From assembly GCA_021234155.1 (NCBI GenBank), contig JAJEKV010000045.1, positions 4,602,855 to 4,666,854 on the forward strand: DNA of 64,000 nucleotides, given 5' to 3'. Within the stretch, counting starts at the first letter, position 1, and every line of letters begins with the position of its first letter. Below the pieces are notes generated by a model. The model was not told where the DNA came from. It saw nothing but the letters and a program-made list of their open reading frames with translations, and did not search any database. The DNA is from Isoetes taiwanensis (lineage: Eukaryota > Streptophyta > Lycopodiopsida > Isoetales > Isoetaceae). Below, in pieces: positions 32,370-42,546 of this stretch. A program made the translations under genes and the position numbers.

Positions 32370-33570
32370 ATTCTCGAGCTGCGACTCGCATGACACAACA
32401 ACGCCCGATGGATGGGGCTTTTCTATTCATCCCAGCAGTGTAATTACAATGGTAGAGAGTGGGTAGCTGCATATCGCAAGCTACCCAAAAAACAAAAAAT
32501 ACAGGGAATATCCAGTCATAACACCTGGACCCCAAAATACAAAAATATATCATAGATGTTTGGCTAGTGTACACCGCCTAGGGCTTATCACGGATTAAAA
32601 ACCAGCCCTTTCGGGTTTTCGAGGAAAAACCTAGCGATAAGCCCTAGGCCCAGGCTTAGACAACGCCGGCTGCTAAACTTCCCAAAAACCCACGCCTCCA
32701 AAAGAAACCAACGCCGTTAACGCCAGCACAGATAAGACCACAAAAACACAATAGAGAAGAACAAAACCTCGAAAAGCGAGGGTCGAAAAGCGCCGTGCCA
32801 CGCGAACAACATATATAAACAAAATACTTAAGGGAGGGAGGGAGGGAGAGCATAGAACATAACCTGAAACACTGCTGGGCGAAGAGAAAACGCCGATGAG
32901 AAGCTGGAGGCGAATGCAGGAAGAAATAGCGATCCCCAACCGGATGAGAGGGCCCGAATGCATGCAATGCATGCAAAGCAACGATGTAACTCTTAGATGC
33001 TCGTCTGCTCGAGAATCGCGATCCGGCTTCGGATCGATCAGATTCTCGAAATACGCGATCGCATGACACAACAACGCCCGAAGAAGAGAACTTCCCACCG
33101 ATCCGAGATGAAGGCTCAAGAATTGCCCCATAGTGGAGGAATGCCGAGGTAGAAGCCCGAGACGAGAAGGATAGGAAGAGATAATTTAGAAAGATAGGAA
33201 ACGCCGAAAAAGGGATGCGCCAGGAAAGGTCAACGCAGGCCAAGGTAGAAGAGAACCGAGAACGATAAGAAACGCCAGGAAGGGATACGCCAGGAAAGGT
33301 CAGGTCGAAGAGAAACAAGAATGATAGGAAATGCCACGAAAGGTCAACCCATGCAAGAGGAAGCCCCTCCTCTGCATGAGAGCATAGAACATAACCTGAA
33401 ACACTGCTGGGCGAAGAGAAAACGCCGATGAGAAGCTGGAGGCGAATGCAGGAAGAAATAGCGATCCCCTAACCGGATGAGAGGCCCGAAATGCATGCAA
33501 TGCATGCAGGCAACGCATGCAACTCTTGCATGCTCGTCTGGCTCGAGAATCGCGATCCGTCGGATCGATC
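32370..33570. mobile_element. Hairpin-rich dimeric repeat element 2
   Basis: A diverged relative of element 1 with the same order of parts: direct repeat tcgcatgacacaacaacgccc at about 32388 and 33059; hairpin 1 TGGGTAGCT/AGCTACCCA (32460/32479); hairpin 2 GCCTAGGGCTTATCAC/GCGATAAGCCCTAGGC (32576/32634), again enclosing ggattaaaaacc and ggaaaaacc; a 3' module ending in a hairpin with outer stem CGAGAATC/GATTCTCG (33010/33041) and inner stem CGATCCG/CGGATCG; and a second 3' module (about 33400-33570) cut after the inner stem. The long minus-strand ORF across it (32656-33318) has no recognisable domain. No target duplication is clear. Confidence 0.7.
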
Positions 33571-36500
33571 TGCATTTTTTCTATTTCTTTGAATGCTCAC
33601 CTACTGCAATAACATTAAGCTTCTTTTGCATCATCAAATGTTTTGTCAACGTAATCATTCAATCAATTGGTGGTGTGCCAGATTTCCTCTTCATAAATAA
33701 GCAAACAGTTGAGAGATCTGTTTGTTTGTCAATAATTCTTCAAAAACTTATTGGTTGGAAGTCTTATACAGAACCAGATGTGCATAGAGAATCATCTACC
33801 ATAACTTTAGTTCACCCATTTGTTGCATTGAAAATAGTATTAGATGTTTCTAGAGCTTGGTTCATTGTCGAATTTTGCAATCACTTATTTGAATCATTAT
33901 CGAATCATAGTACATTTTGAGGCCTAATATAAGACTTAAAAGGTTAGAGATACTTGAATGTGTTTGTGCCCCTTATCTCCAACTTTCTTTATGTGATTTA
34001 GCTACATGGACTGCAATCATCACAGAATTTTTATACGATCAATTCTTGAAACAAATGTAAGTTGCCTAGCAAGTTGAACTAAAAGGTTCACAATTATTCA
34101 ACGGATTCATTAGTTGACCAATTAAAAATCATTTATAAAATCAACATAATTCCTTATTCCTTAAATTGGACATTACTTTAAGCCCAAATTTACGCCTATG
34201 GGACCATTTATTTTTGCTTAATTTAGAATAGAAATGGGTCTTTTACATTGCCTCATATAAGCAATAATGTGTTTCCAATTGAAACACAATGTGAGGTGAA
34301 ACTTATAATTTTGTTATCGGAGGAATATTGTGATGTTTTGATGTGGTGTTCATATGTTTAGATTCAGGTTGTAGTGCATATCTATAATGACAATGTCAAT
34401 AGCATATCATTGAAAAAAAAACTATTCTATTCTATTCTATTCTATTTGATGTTTTAGATGCAAATATACCATGATATGACCCCATATATACACTACAACA
34501 TATCGTATCCATTCCATTTCACCTATGCATCCTATCCTATTCCACCCTAGAATTTTATTTTGCCCTACATGCTCCATTATATCTACCCATTACATTCAAG
34601 CATTCTCAATCCATGCACATACCACATGCCATGACTAATGTTCGGCATCGCCGGGCACACGTTTCTAGTAACATATGATTTTGACAATACAAAAAACCTC
34701 AAAATGGCAACCCTAATCAACTATACGCCCTCAACCATTGCAAGAATTAGCCTTGACTTCCACTTTGCAAGGATAATATGTAAAATAAAACCTCCAGCTA
34801 TTATGTATAGTAAGACCTTTAGCTATTATATATACAAGAAACTTATCGCGGCAGCCAAGGCCGCCGCGAACGTTTCTCTTCCCCAACTCGTCTATACATT
34901 TTAGAACATGCAGAATTTGAACCTGCATTTTTTTGCCTTGTGTTCGGTGCCTGCACGATAGAAGAATATTGACCATAACGACTCATTACGAAAGATGTTT
35001 TGTATTCAAATAAAAGAATCTAAGTTCCAAACATACAAAACTTTAACTGTGTTTGAGCATGGAGAATTCTAACCTCCGTAATTGCCAATATATCTATGCA
35101 AAATGGTTATTCAAAATGCATATAAATAAAACATGACCCATTAACCCAATAGCTTTCCATATGATAAGAACAAATTTATGTTATGCATCATGGAGATGGT
35201 CAGTTATGCAATATTGTCCAACACGATTATTTGCTCTGCTCAATGTATGATCCTTTGGAAATTAGATACTCTGCATAGATAGACAACATCTGGTAAGTTT
35301 AAAAGGAAAAATTTTGTATCTAGTGAAAATCTTGAAATGAAAAATGGCATCTATTCTGTATAAATGCTGTTTTCTACCATTTTATTTTACATCTTTAACT
35401 GAAAAGATAGCCACGGTCTTTCTAGTCCATAGTGTTTCGTTTTGTGAATCCGTCTCCAGGTGGGACAAGGGCAAGGGGATGGATCTGCCGCAGGCGTGGG
35501 AGCAGGGTGTGTTGCCTGCTTCTTTGGAATAAGAAAAACCTTGGGGTTCAGGGTAGATCTACCCAAGTCGTCAACGATCTCGAAATTTGAGGTTCTTCAT
35601 CATCCTAATGGCTTCCATTTTATGTAAGCCATGTAAACATCTGCTTCCTGTCCCCTCCATAGAAAATAGTATTAGGGATTAAAAAAGACGAAGGAAAATG
35701 ATGGAGGATTGCAAATCAAACTGGACAATGCACAAGGAGCACTAGCCAAACTTTACATCGATAAAGAATGAAGCAGCGTTGTTGGCAACGGTGGCCCGAA
35801 GAAAAACATAAAACAGAAGAATTTTAGAGTAGTTTGAAATTGGAGCATACGACCAAAAAAAAAAAAAAGCAATAGCAGATTAGATTAAACAAGCGGTTCA
35901 AATTTTGCAAAGAAGCTTGGTTTCGCATTATGTACTCCACCATTTTAAAGATCTGCATTCTTCATATTTGCACCTTTGTTGTTGCAAGTTACATCTTTAC
36001 ATGCCAGGGCTTCAAACTTCAAGTACTACTTCGGCTTCTTTTTCGTCAATTTTGTTTGTGATAAGAGTATAAGGCCAATCTACAAGGGCATGGTTGATGC
36101 TCTAAACCTTACAGTGGGCTGGTTGCATGCCCCCTTCTTCCCTCAAATGCTCACCTGCTGAGCAGTTTGTCCCTTAATTTACCAGCTCAAAGCCAATCAG
36201 AAATTTGTGAGCCTAAATGGCATTTAACAGGCACTGGTATCGCTTTGCCAAAGCAGTTTCGTCATACATCTGTGCTCGAATTTCTACTGGTATTGTGCAT
36301 GCCAAGTAAGTTATAAATTTTGATGTATGGATTGTTTCAAAAATGATATTTTAAAAAGCTAGAAATGAATAGCTTAGCATTTTCATTTTTATGTCACCTA
36401 ATAAAGCTAGTGGAAGCTATTGTCTCTCAAAGTGCTTGCAATCATTTGTGTTAAGATTTCAGGATTTGTTAATTATTTCTCTTTTGTTATCTTTGCTTAA

Positions 36501-37190
36501 TCTGCCTCATTTTGTTTTACTTTGTTTACAGATTATTTCTCTGATGTACCATACCATGGAACTTCTTATGTTTGTAGAAAGAAAGAACCTTGCAGGTAAA
36601 CTTCTTATTTTGTAGAAAGTTTTCTTTTATTGCGCTTTAATCCAGCTCTTGCAATTTATGTATTCAATTCAAGCCAAAATCCATTGATCCAAGGCTGTTT
36701 CTGTAAGCTCATTACCCTGGATGTACTTTTATCTCATTTTCTTTTCCATGGGAAATTGGCCGTAATATTTTTCAAGCTTGCGGCAAGAAAACCAGTTTCT
36801 AGAACTATACAAGCACATATTATATAGCAATTTCATATAATAAATCTGTAATGTTCTCCACCATCATATCTGTTATTTGCATATCCTCATGCTTTGTATT
36901 GACCTGCATTATTCCATTTATCTGCAACAAATCTTTCAGATTAGGTTCTTCACATAGCATATTGATGTAAGGTCTTTCATGTTTTTATTCTCCACAAAAT
37001 AAGAAACAAGTCATAAAAGTGCTTTTGGTGTCAAAGAAGTATCTGAACATTTATTGAGACACATAGCCAGGCTTCACCAACAATATTCGCATAAATAGCC
37101 TTTTTAAGTAAATTTATGTTTATATGTAGTTGTTTGTTTTATCTGCATCAGATTATATTTGCTATCCTTGAAGGTAATTATATGAAGAAA
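33571..37190. other. Single-copy AT-rich DNA, no recognised gene
   Basis: Several ORFs of 60-90 codons occur (for example 34638-34904, 35344-35532, 35976-36161, 36391-36615), without domains or consistent splice sites. A CTATT pentamer tract lies at 34422-34446. A GC-rich inverted repeat, CGCGGC/GCCGCG, lies near 34848-34867. The region may contain introns or unrecognised exons of a host gene. Confidence 0.4.
34422..34446 (+). repeat. (CTATT)n pentanucleotide microsatellite
   Basis: Five copies of ctatt. The same motif in the opposite sense (AATAG) recurs at 37455 and 39581. Confidence 0.9.
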
Positions 37191-37454
37191 CTAACGGCCG
37201 CAAAGTTCCTTACTCTATGCGGGGACACTAAGTGAAACTTTGTAAGTTGTCACATGGCTGTTGTTCATGGGCTTCAGAATCTTGTTCCGTAAATATTGGA
37301 TTGGGAAAACCTCACTAGTGGGAAGTCCATCTACCCCCCACCAATTGCCTGATTCTGCATTTTACCAACTTAACCCAAGCAGTGGTACTTCCAATATCAT
37401 GAGGAGAATCATTCAAGCCTGGAATAAAGTATCTGTATGCTTCAGAGCCCTTCC

Positions 37455-37488
37455 AATAGAATAGAATAGAATAGAATAGAATAGAATA
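37455..37488 (+). repeat. (TAGAA)n pentanucleotide microsatellite inside LINE coding sequence
   Basis: Six copies of atagaat-phase repeats interrupt the LINE frame between the AWNKVSVCF block and the zf-RVT domain, adding stops. Confidence 0.9.
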
Positions 37489-38414
37489 TGATTTTATCGT
37501 CCACGGATTGGCACCAAAACCTTACAGAAGAGGAAGAGGGATGTCTAGCACTGAAACATCCCAAAAAATATAAAGAATGGAAACGTAATGGATTATGCAC
37601 AGTGGGCAGTATGGTCAGAGGTGAGAATTGGAAAATATGGCAGGAAATCTCTGGTATTGTACAAGATTCCAATTGTAACAGGGACATTTACAATACACTC
37701 ACTCGACATCAAAGAGGACAAGAGGTTGAAACAGATCAACAGAATTGGACTTTAGAAGGAAAGGGATACAAAGTAGCTAAAATCTATTCAATTTTATTGA
37801 GTTCTCAGGGAACAAAAGGTGCTGATCAGTGGGACTGTCCTGATTCTGAAGCTATTCGAGTCATTAGAAAGGGTTGGAAATTGCAATGTGCTAAAAAAAT
37901 CATCCTTTTTAGATGGCTATTTCTGAACCAAAGCCTTAAATGCAATGCCTATAGAGCTAAATATAATGATCAGATCTCGGATAGGTGCCCTTTAGGTTGT
38001 GGTCAGACTGAATCATCAAGTCACATCTTCATATGTCCTTGGCTTTCACCTTTCTGGAATTGGATTAGTCCCCATATAGGAGTCACTCCAACTCATGAGT
38101 CTGACCTTTTTGGCTTCATTGCAAACAGTTCCCCATTCTTGGATACAGTCAGGTCTCTTTGTCTATGGGTGATTTGGAAACACAGGAATAATGTGGCTAT
38201 CAATCATTCCAACCCAGATTTGAATTACCTCAAATCGACACTTCAATTAGAGCTTGCAGATGCTGCCATGGCTCACAGACTTTGTAGAGGCTCCAATTAT
38301 GACAAAAGTTGGGACACATTGGGCTCCTTCCAGGGGTTCTATTCATATTTTACTTCCTATTTTAACAATTTGTCTGATGATAGAAACAGATTATTTGGTC
38401 AGGAAGCACCATGA
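37488..38414 (+). pseudogene. LINE RT C-terminal region with zf-RVT domain, 308 codons
   Basis: The frame holds GYKVAKIYSILLSSQ, then WKLQCAKKIILFRWLFLNQS, DRCPLGCGQTESSSHIFICP with WLSPFWNWI, and a WVIWKHRNNVAIN block. This is the zf-RVT zinc-binding module (Cys-X3-Cys ... His-X4-Cys) and the region that usually follows it in plant LINEs. A (TAGAA)n tract immediately upstream breaks the frame from the preceding block. Confidence 0.85.
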
Positions 38415-39580
38415 AGGAGGACACGCCAGAGAGGTCCCGGAAGGTACAATGCCGATGTCTCATTAGGAGGTTCTGGAAGCTCTTCTCTGGGCATAGTCGA
38501 GGGAGCGCGCAAATCGTGGATCCTTTATATCCTGGATGGGGCAGCATATGGAGCAATTGAGTTGGACGATCTGCTCTTCAAGCATACAGATCATGCTTTT
38601 GCTGTAATTACTCTGGATGGAGTAAGGGAAGACTGAGGATACAGTTGCTATCAAATGAACTTCTTATTTTCATGATCGGCATTTAGATTAATGTCCTGTT
38701 CTGGTTTTGAAACTTTAAACAGTGTTTGTTTTTGCTAAAACTTCCTCCTCTGGAGTGATTGGCCATTTTTGATATCATGGCTTCTATAACAGAGCTTTGC
38801 TCTGTTCTTTTGTATTATCATGTATTGCATGTAATATAATACTTCTGCCGTTTCTACAAAAAAAAAAAGAAAAAAGAAAAAAAGAAATAGGGTTGTGAAT
38901 GGAAACCTGTTATGTTTCCTGTCTGCTGTAGCAGGAGTTTGTTTAATAATGATTTCTATTTGGATCTTATCTTATTTGTTTGACTACATCATTGACTCGC
39001 GTACCATGGTCACCCAATCATAGAATAACGTGGAAGTGCCTGTTTGACCTCATTCTTATTTCTGGGTAGACGGCTATGCTTACAAGATATGGAATATCCT
39101 ATGGTAGATTCTTTGGACCAAAGGTCCAAATTAGACGAGTATAGGTCATGAGAAAAGTTGTAAATGAGGGAGTGACAAAAGTAAAATATACGTAGTCTAA
39201 GATGCTTGATGTCAAAGTCGCAAGAAACACAATCTGCCTAAGCTCTCAAATAAAGATTCAAGGTGAATTAAAGCTAAGCATCTTGTTTTTCGTCACAACT
39301 TTGCATTTTTGCCCTGAGATATCAACACCAAATCAAAACCCCCATCAAAACGAAACAATACTTAGAACCTGAGAAGTAACGCACTTTTTGCGGTCGTGTC
39401 TAAAAGTGATGGATCATGACAAAAGGGTTTTGGTGTTCTAAGATAGGTTGCTCCCAGGGCTTTTCAAAGGTCTCCCATTCTACCAAGATTACATCAATTA
39501 GGACTGGTTCAAATCATACGGTTAAATTAAATTAAGTTAAAAAATTTAATTTAACGTAGGTTCACACCTAAATGTGTTAG

Positions 39581-39610
39581 GAATAGAATAGAATAGAATA
39601 GAATAGAATA
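39581..39610 (+). repeat. (GAATA)n pentanucleotide microsatellite
   Basis: Six copies of gaata in an AT-rich stretch just upstream of the PIF relic. Confidence 0.9.
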
Positions 39611-39829
39611 GTTAAAATTAAGGGATTAAATTTTAATTGTATCAGTTACCTTAAAAATTAATTTAACCATCGTTTACATATATTTCATTTATGTTAAAAA
39701 TTAAATGAATGTTTTAACAACACGCTAAATTAGCATTAAGATTTATCCCTTCACCTCAAAGCATAGTTATATGCCTTCTCCATGGATAATGTCACCGTAT
39801 ATTGGAGATGCATCCAAACTTAGTGTAAT

Positions 39830-40131
39830 CGTCATGTGAGAGCAAGGTTAGTTATTGAGCAGACGTTCGGAATCCTTAAAAGGGTATTTAAGACTTTGAG
39901 GACAACGATTGCAGTGGATATTGATTTCGTACAGGACTTGATATAGTCATATTGTTTGTTGCATAACTTGTTGTTGGAGTCAAGGGATATAGATGTGGAG
40001 GCAAACCTTCGAGAACTTGAAAAGGAACAGGAGCAAGAGGAGGAGGAAGACAATAAGGAACATGAAAATATAGTTACAGATGTGGGTGAGAGCATTCGAG
40101 GCAATATCTCGCAGCACTTGGTTTTCTTAAG
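39830..40131 (+). pseudogene. PIF/Harbinger transposase relic (C-terminal part)
   Basis: The frame reads ARLVIEQTFGILKRVFKTL, matching the E-containing block of the intact transposase (FIEQSFGLLKGKFKIL). It then meets an in-frame TAG (39944-39946) and continues CLLHNLLLESRDIDVEANLR into an acidic stretch and RGNISQHLVFL, parallel to CILHNVLIDIGEADVNAELE and the C-terminal end of the intact protein. The N-terminal nuclease part was not found. Clearly diverged, so an older insertion of a related element. Confidence 0.8.
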
Positions 40132-40139
40132 GAAGGAAG

Positions 40140-40900
40140 GAAGGAAGGAAGTATATTTTTACGTCGCACCACAAAGGCAGCGTCACGGAGGACATGCGAC
40201 CACAAGTACAAAGAAAACAAAAAATACATTGCCTGGGCCGAAGCCCGTGAGCACCATGGCCCGGATTAAAAAACCCCACTGGGGAAAAACCGTTGCCATG
40301 ATGACCACAGATCCAAAAAGCTATGCTTTCTTTGCAAAAGCAACAAGCATACCTCCAACAAACGTAACTTCAACAAACGCCTTAACCGTAACCTCTTCAC
40401 AAATTTAGGGTGCCGAAAATGCGCGACTCATGCACGCTTAAACCTCCATCCTCTCACTAAAACCAGGGGCAAATAGATGTCGATGCGAGATCCCGGTGCC
40501 GACCCCCGAGTAACTCGATCAAACCACTAGACCATAAGAGCCCCCCCAAAACAGAATCCCAAAACCCCCATAGCAACGATTCGCGAAAAGCTTGAGGGCA
40601 ACGCCGTCGAAACCAACGCGATCCAATAAGCCCAAGCGCCCGGCTCAAGCGCCAGGAAGGCGGCCTCCAGGGAAACGCCGAAAAGTCGCTTGGAGGAGGT
40701 GCATCCTCCGACCAAGCCAAGCGCCAAAGCACCCCAGCATGCTTCGCGAAGGCGGACATCCACCGAGCACACACAGGCGCCATCCTTCACCGCCGCGCCC
40801 CAACGCCATCCATCAACGCATCTGCCGCGCGGCAGGCGCTTAAACGGCAAGCAGCTTAGCAGCGCCTCAGGCAAAAGAAGAAAGGTAAAATGAGGATGGA
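40140..40900. other. GC-rich island with a hairpin core shared with the hairpin-rich repeats
   Basis: At 40247-40308 GTGAGCACCATGGC and GCCATGATGACCAC form an imperfect stem around ggattaaaaaacc and ggaaaaacc, the same conserved interior as hairpin 2 of elements 1 and 2, though the stem sequence is unrelated. The rest is GC-rich and low in stops, so long ORFs exist on both strands (40457-40874), but none looks like a protein family. It may be a third, diverged member of the repeat family. Confidence 0.45.
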
Positions 40901-41143
40901 ACTCAATGTTTGGGAAAATGAGGTAAGGATAATGTTGTATAAAGCTTAAATTAGTATATGAGTTGTTCTTTTGTGTAACATTGTTATTGTTTTTGGTTGG
41001 TCTAACATGTAGTCGTCCATAATAGCATCAAAGTAGGACAAAAAAATCTCAAATTATTAACAAGATTGATTTCTCGACTAGGAATGTCCATTTCAATTTC
41101 TTACACATTTCCTCCAACAAGGTCAAAGCTCTCGGCTCTGGGG

Positions 41144-41150
41144 TATAAAA
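41144..41150 (+). promoter_or_regulatory. TATA box (TATAAAA)
   Basis: TATAAAA lies 48 bp upstream of ATG 41198, giving an expected start of transcription near 41175-41180, just at the base of an inverted repeat that abuts the ATG. Confidence 0.5.
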
Positions 41151-41173
41151 GTGCCTGTCTACATACATATACG

Positions 41174-41197
41174 GACCGTATGATATCACATACGGTC
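41174..41197 (+). promoter_or_regulatory. Perfect inverted repeat directly before the start codon
   Basis: GACCGTATG (41174-41182) and CATACGGTC (41189-41197) form a 9-bp perfect stem with a 6-base loop, and the right arm ends at the base before ATG 41198. It would fold in the leader RNA if transcription starts at or before 41174, or could be a palindromic protein-binding site. Confidence 0.5.
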
Positions 41198-41813
41198 ATG
41201 TCGTCCAGCAAAAGAGAGATGGCGCTCCTAATCTTTTGCGGTTTGGCTAATATTGGAGGTAAGTATCCGTTTGTTGGTTTTGTTTCGGATCCATTTGAAT
41301 GCATGTATGTCGAGCCAGCAGCTAAATTTGAGTTGTTTTCTCTGTTTTATGTTGTCTACAATGTACTGCGTTTTCTCTTTAGTCTTGTCTGCTTTACCAT
41401 TTCTGATATCCTTTTATTCTTTTCTTCACATGCTTGGATCAATAGTAGAAAGCTTAAATTGCAACCGAGCATGCTTTCTTAATGGCTTAGCGATAGCTAT
41501 TGTCAGAAACTAATAGAGTATCTCGAACATACAGGGTGTATGGATTATTTACTAGTTGGTTATACTTTTACCCTCCCTGGCAGATGTGCTTGAAAAGCGC
41601 CAGCACCTTTCTTCTTGGCAAAATGATGGTTATAAATCATCAGTGATCTTTGCTGGAAGTCGAGCATCCAAATTGTCAGGGAATTATGGAGACCATTCTT
41701 CCCCTCAAGCCAAATGGGTTCTTGGACTTTTAGATCAGTGCCAAGAGCATCGTGCTTTTTATTCTTATGGTTTGAAAAATGTGCTTGAAGCTTTAAAATC
41801 TAGCACTCACTGA
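41198..41813 (+). CDS. Unidentified two-exon gene, 96 residues
   Basis: Exon 1 is 41198-41258 (ATG; MSSSKREMALLIFCGLANIG) and ends at a consensus donor, GGAG|GTAAGT. Exon 2 is 41584-41813, after acceptor ccctccctggcag, and is open to TGA: DVLEKRQHLSSWQNDGY, then SSVIFAGSRASKL and AKWVLGLLDQCQEH. The split codon (G|AT) joins in frame. An AATAAA lies near 41962. The frame is also open upstream with ATGs at 41180 and 41066; 41198 is chosen because of the TATA position. No domain is recognised and there is no clear signal peptide. It could be a small gene or the surviving end of a larger one. Confidence 0.55.
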
Positions 41814-42546
41814 AGCAGAAAGAGCTGAGTGAAATGGAAGATTTTTATCTTAAGGGCTATTTGAAAGATAGAAGAGGCTATAATTGTGATGAATGCAGCA
41901 AATCAAACCTCTATGCAATTAGTTTTCTCACAAGTCCAAATGGATATAGAAGTTGTAGGAAATAAAACTCTCTTCTATTTGTCGCACACTGGATAATTTG
42001 AGCTGAATGTGAATTGCATATATATTAAAGCTTATGCATTTATATGCTCTGAAGATAACTAAGATGATACTGCAATCGAATCCTCATCTGCAACATTATT
42101 ATAGTTTAAAAAAGGAACGTGCAACAATCAGGTAATGTTCACTTATGTGCTAAACTGGAAGCTGTTAATAGATGGAAGCTGTTAATAGACGAATGGTCTT
42201 AGAAGACTAGGAGCTGTTAATAGTTCAGTGGTCTTTGAAATGAATGTACATTTTCAAACAAACCAACAGTTCAAGATGCTATTTTAATTTCTTTAGCTTT
42301 TCTGTACGCTTTGAGGAATATTCTATTTGGGCTTTTTTAGGGTTTTTGTGACGCCCAGTGACAGTTAGACGGCAATGATTCACCTGGGATGTGCTGACGG
42401 TAGGGACTGTTCGGGCCTATGGCAGTGGCATGAATGCTTCCTTTTCTTTCGTTCTGGCCGATCCACATTTTTCCGCAGAGTTATAGTACAGTTAAACCCT
42501 TAACATATACAGGTTTCTTATTACAGTGACTCTATCATTGTTCAAT

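Larger units (their letters stand above)
37191..38885 (+). mobile_element. LINE 3' portion (non-LTR retrotransposon), 5' truncated
   Basis: Plus-strand remnants: a region with MRRIIQAWNKVSVCF (37261-37464), matching the LIMAWNKVQSCL block of the LINE at 23.8 kb, then the zf-RVT domain frame, then an untranslated tail and an A-rich end from 38858 (a run of A with G interruptions). Same lineage as the 21.9-26.3 kb LINE but a separate insertion. The 5' boundary is approximate and no target duplication was found. Confidence 0.8.

Noticed and set aside
32656-33318. 220-codon minus-strand ORF in the hairpin-rich element 2
   Set aside because: GC-rich repeat sequence gives long frames by chance. 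No domain, and the homologous part of element 1 has no equivalent ORF.
33477-33920. 147-codon plus-strand ORF
   Set aside because: It begins in the end of the hairpin-rich element and runs into unrelated DNA. No recognisable family.
40457-40874. Overlapping ORFs of 83-115 codons on both strands of the GC-rich island
   Set aside because: High GC lowers stop frequency. No domain and no agreement between frames.
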